Shown: positions 62,463-64,000 of the stretch, piece after piece
Layout of the letters: each line of letters starts with the position of its first letter
Numbering within the stretch: the first letter of the stretch is position 1
DNA from: Berkiella_A sp963976875
GTDB lineage: Bacteria; Pseudomonadota; Gammaproteobacteria; Berkiellales; Berkiellaceae
Reading direction: 5' to 3'
Length of the DNA stretch: 64,000 nt
NCBI GenBank assembly: GCA_963976875.1
Contig: CAXBML010000002.1
Coordinates: 124,001 to 188,000, forward strand
Translations under genes and position numbers: made by a program
The notes under the pieces: generated by a model
Databases searched by the model: none
What the model was told of the DNA's origin: nothing
The model's input: only the letters and a program-made list of their open reading frames with translations

Positions 62463-62706
62463 TATCGGTCCTTTTTCGCTTGAATATATGCCAAATGCTT
62501 AGGTGCAATCCAGCTAACTTTTAGTTTGTTCTTAATTACGCCACATTATACCTTTTCCTATGACTCTTGGTAGGGAATTAAGCAATAAAACTAGTTATAT
62601 TATGTGGTTAAGATTGGGATTTTGCCTAATTCCATACCAATGTCGCCTAAAAATCAGTAAACTGTAGCTCAAAATTTTAAAAATAACTTATCTTTTGGAG
62701 AATTAA

Positions 62707-64000
62707 ATGGAGCTAATAAATTCCATACCCCCCATATTAGGGTGCATAGGATTAGCCACGGCATTATTGTTATACCGAGTCATTGTTTCATATAGCACGG
62801 GTGGAGAGAAAATCACTCAGATTGGTGATGCCATTCACCTAGGGGCAATGGTCTTTATGCGTCGAGAGTATAAGATGTTATCGATCTTTGCTTTGACCTT
62901 ACTTGTCTTGCTTTATTTCTTTTTAGGTTGGGGGACTGCCCTATCATTTGCAGTGGGTGCGCTTAGTTCTGCTACTGCTGGTTTTATAGGCATGTATGCA
63001 GCAACACGTGCCAACGTGCGGACGACAAACGCGGCTCATACTAAAGGGCCTGCTGCGGCGCTTACGATTGCATTTTTTGGTGGTTCGGTGATGGGCTTAA
63101 CGGTTGCATCGCTTGGTTTGTTTGGTTTGGGACTACTTTATTATTACTTCGGTGGGGATCCTGAGTCTGTGCATGCAATACATGGTTTTGGTATGGGTGC
63201 ATCAACCGTTGCTCTATTTTCGCGTGTGGGTGGTGGTATTTTTACCAAAAGCGCAGACATTGGTGCTGATCTGGTTGGTAAGATTGAAGCAGGTATCCCT
63301 GAAGATGATCCTAGAAACCCAGGCGTGATTGCGGATAACGTAGGAGATAATGTCGGCGATGTGGCTGGAATGGGCTCCGATATTTTTGAATCTTATTGTG
63401 GCGCTATGATTGCGACTATTGCTATCGCCTCAACCATGAGTGTTGCAGAGTTGGCTAAGTTTGGTGGGGCAACCCAACAATCATTGATGTTCCTACCACT
63501 GGCATTATCGTCTGCGGGCTTGCTTTGTTCATTAGTCGGCATTTTCCTCACTCGAGTGATGTCCAACAGTAAGCCAGAAGTGGCTTTAAGAATAGGGACC
63601 ATCGGTTCAACATTATTATTTATGGTGGCAGCCTATTTTGTTGTTCAGAAAACCGGGATATCAACCAGCGTATGGGCGGCCGTGGTATGTGGCGCTGTGG
63701 GCGGCATTATGATTGGGTTGGTTACGGAATATTATACCGGTAGTAAGCCTGTGATACGTATTGCTAAATCTGGGCAAACAGGTCCTGCAACGGTTATTAT
63801 TACTGGCTTAGCAGTTGGAATGGAATCTGTTGTGATTCCTATCATCACGATTTGCGGCATTATATATTTTTCTTCTATGTGGGTTGGATTATATGGTGTG
63901 GGTATTGCCGCGGTTGGCATGCTAGCAACAGTCGGTATCACCATGGCTATCGATGCTTATGGCCCTGTAGCCGATAATGCCGGTGGTATAGCTGAAATGG
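62707..64000 (+). CDS. hppA: Membrane-bound proton (or sodium) pumping pyrophosphatase (N-terminal 431 codons)
   Basis: Membrane pyrophosphatases couple PPi hydrolysis to ion pumping. The gene runs off the window with 431 codons present of an expected 650-700. The substrate loop DIGADLVGKIEAGIPEDDPRNP (from about residue 183) and DNVGDNVGDVAGMGSDIFESY with its metal-binding aspartates are intact, as is AYGPVADNAGGIAEM at the window edge. Several membrane helices precede and follow. Residues that decide potassium dependence and ion type lie beyond the window, so proton pumping is assumed. CTTTTGGAG precedes the ATG at good spacing. Confidence 0.96.
   Translation, partial: MELINSIPPILGCIGLATALLLYRVIVSYSTGGEKITQIGDAIHLGAMVFMRREYKMLSIFALTLLVLLYFFLGWGTALSFAVGALSSATAGFIGMYAATRANVRTTNAAHTKGPAAALTIAFFGGSVMGLTVASLGLFGLGLLYYYFGGDPESVHAIHGFGMGASTVALFSRVGGGIFTKSADIGADLVGKIEAGIPEDDPRNPGVIADNVGDNVGDVAGMGSDIFESYCGAMIATIAIASTMSVAELAKFGGATQQSLMFLPLALSSAGLLCSLVGIFLTRVMSNSKPEVALRIGTIGSTLLFMVAAYFVVQKTGISTSVWAAVVCGAVGGIMIGLVTEYYTGSKPVIRIAKSGQTGPATVIITGLAVGMESVVIPIITICGIIYFSSMWVGLYGVGIAAVGMLATVGITMAIDAYGPVADNAGGIAEM

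Noticed and set aside
1..64000. CRISPR arrays, prophage, integrase or transposase genes
   Set aside because: No regularly spaced direct repeats and no recognisable integrase, transposase or phage structural gene; the repeats are isolated palindromes.

Overview
The window reads as a chromosomal segment from a gammaproteobacterium, probably of the Legionellales/Coxiella-like group. Gene order over most of it follows Pseudomonas and Legionella: lptD-surA-pdxA beside amgK-murU; ispB/rplU-rpmA-obgE-rpsT-murJ-ribF-ileS-lspA-ispH followed by the minor type IV pilin cluster; and aspS-yebC-ruvCAB-ybgC-tolQRAB-pal-cpoB. Base composition is AT-leaning, the major outer-membrane protein near 58 kb resembles the Legionella Lpg1974 porin family, and the queuine-salvage genes near 60 kb look like those of Chlamydiae, which fits an intracellular or amoeba-associated life. 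The lineage is inferred; no rRNA or species marker is present.

Layout. 1-8.3 kb: pdxA (partial), surA and lptD on the minus strand, then amgK, murU and djlA on the plus strand (envelope biogenesis and MurNAc recycling), a small unknown gene and a TetR regulator. 8.5-16 kb is the more accessory part: a PagL-like lipid A deacylase, rpe flanked on both sides by palindromic repeats, a fused alpha/beta 2-oxoacid dehydrogenase E1 overlapping a glutaryl-CoA dehydrogenase, an unusual 619-residue aminotransferase-fold protein, and an unknown small gene. 16-23 kb: a single-PDZ HtrA protease, an RND efflux pair (adaptor and pump, no outer-membrane channel) and a DMT permease. 23-33.5 kb: the ribosomal protein, isoprenoid and tRNA synthetase housekeeping block. 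33.5-44.6 kb: pilE, pilY2-like, pilY1, pilX, pilW, pilV, two FimT/FimU pseudopilins, pilR and pilS, all on the minus strand. 44.9-56.4 kb: FmdB-type protein, aspS, nudB, yebC, ruvCAB and the Tol-Pal operon. 56.4-64 kb: repeats, an unknown membrane protein, tRNA-Lys, the porin, a tgt-yhhQ queuine-salvage operon, a 307-bp palindromic element, soluble pyrophosphatase and the start of a membrane proton pyrophosphatase.

How the genes work together. SurA and LptD build the outer membrane, Tol-Pal and CpoB maintain it, and PagL may trim lipid A. The pil cluster encodes the PilSR two-component system and the minor pilin/PilY1 tip complex, but not the major pilin or motor. The E1/GCDH pair could form part of a 2-oxoadipate to crotonyl-CoA route. 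No complete mobile element, phage, CRISPR array or toxin-antitoxin locus was seen; the mobile-like content is several families of non-coding inverted repeats confined to intergenic gaps. The best candidates for further work are the Chlamydia-like TGT/YhhQ pair, the atypical aminotransferase-fold protein, the overlapping E1/GCDH pair and the repeat families.
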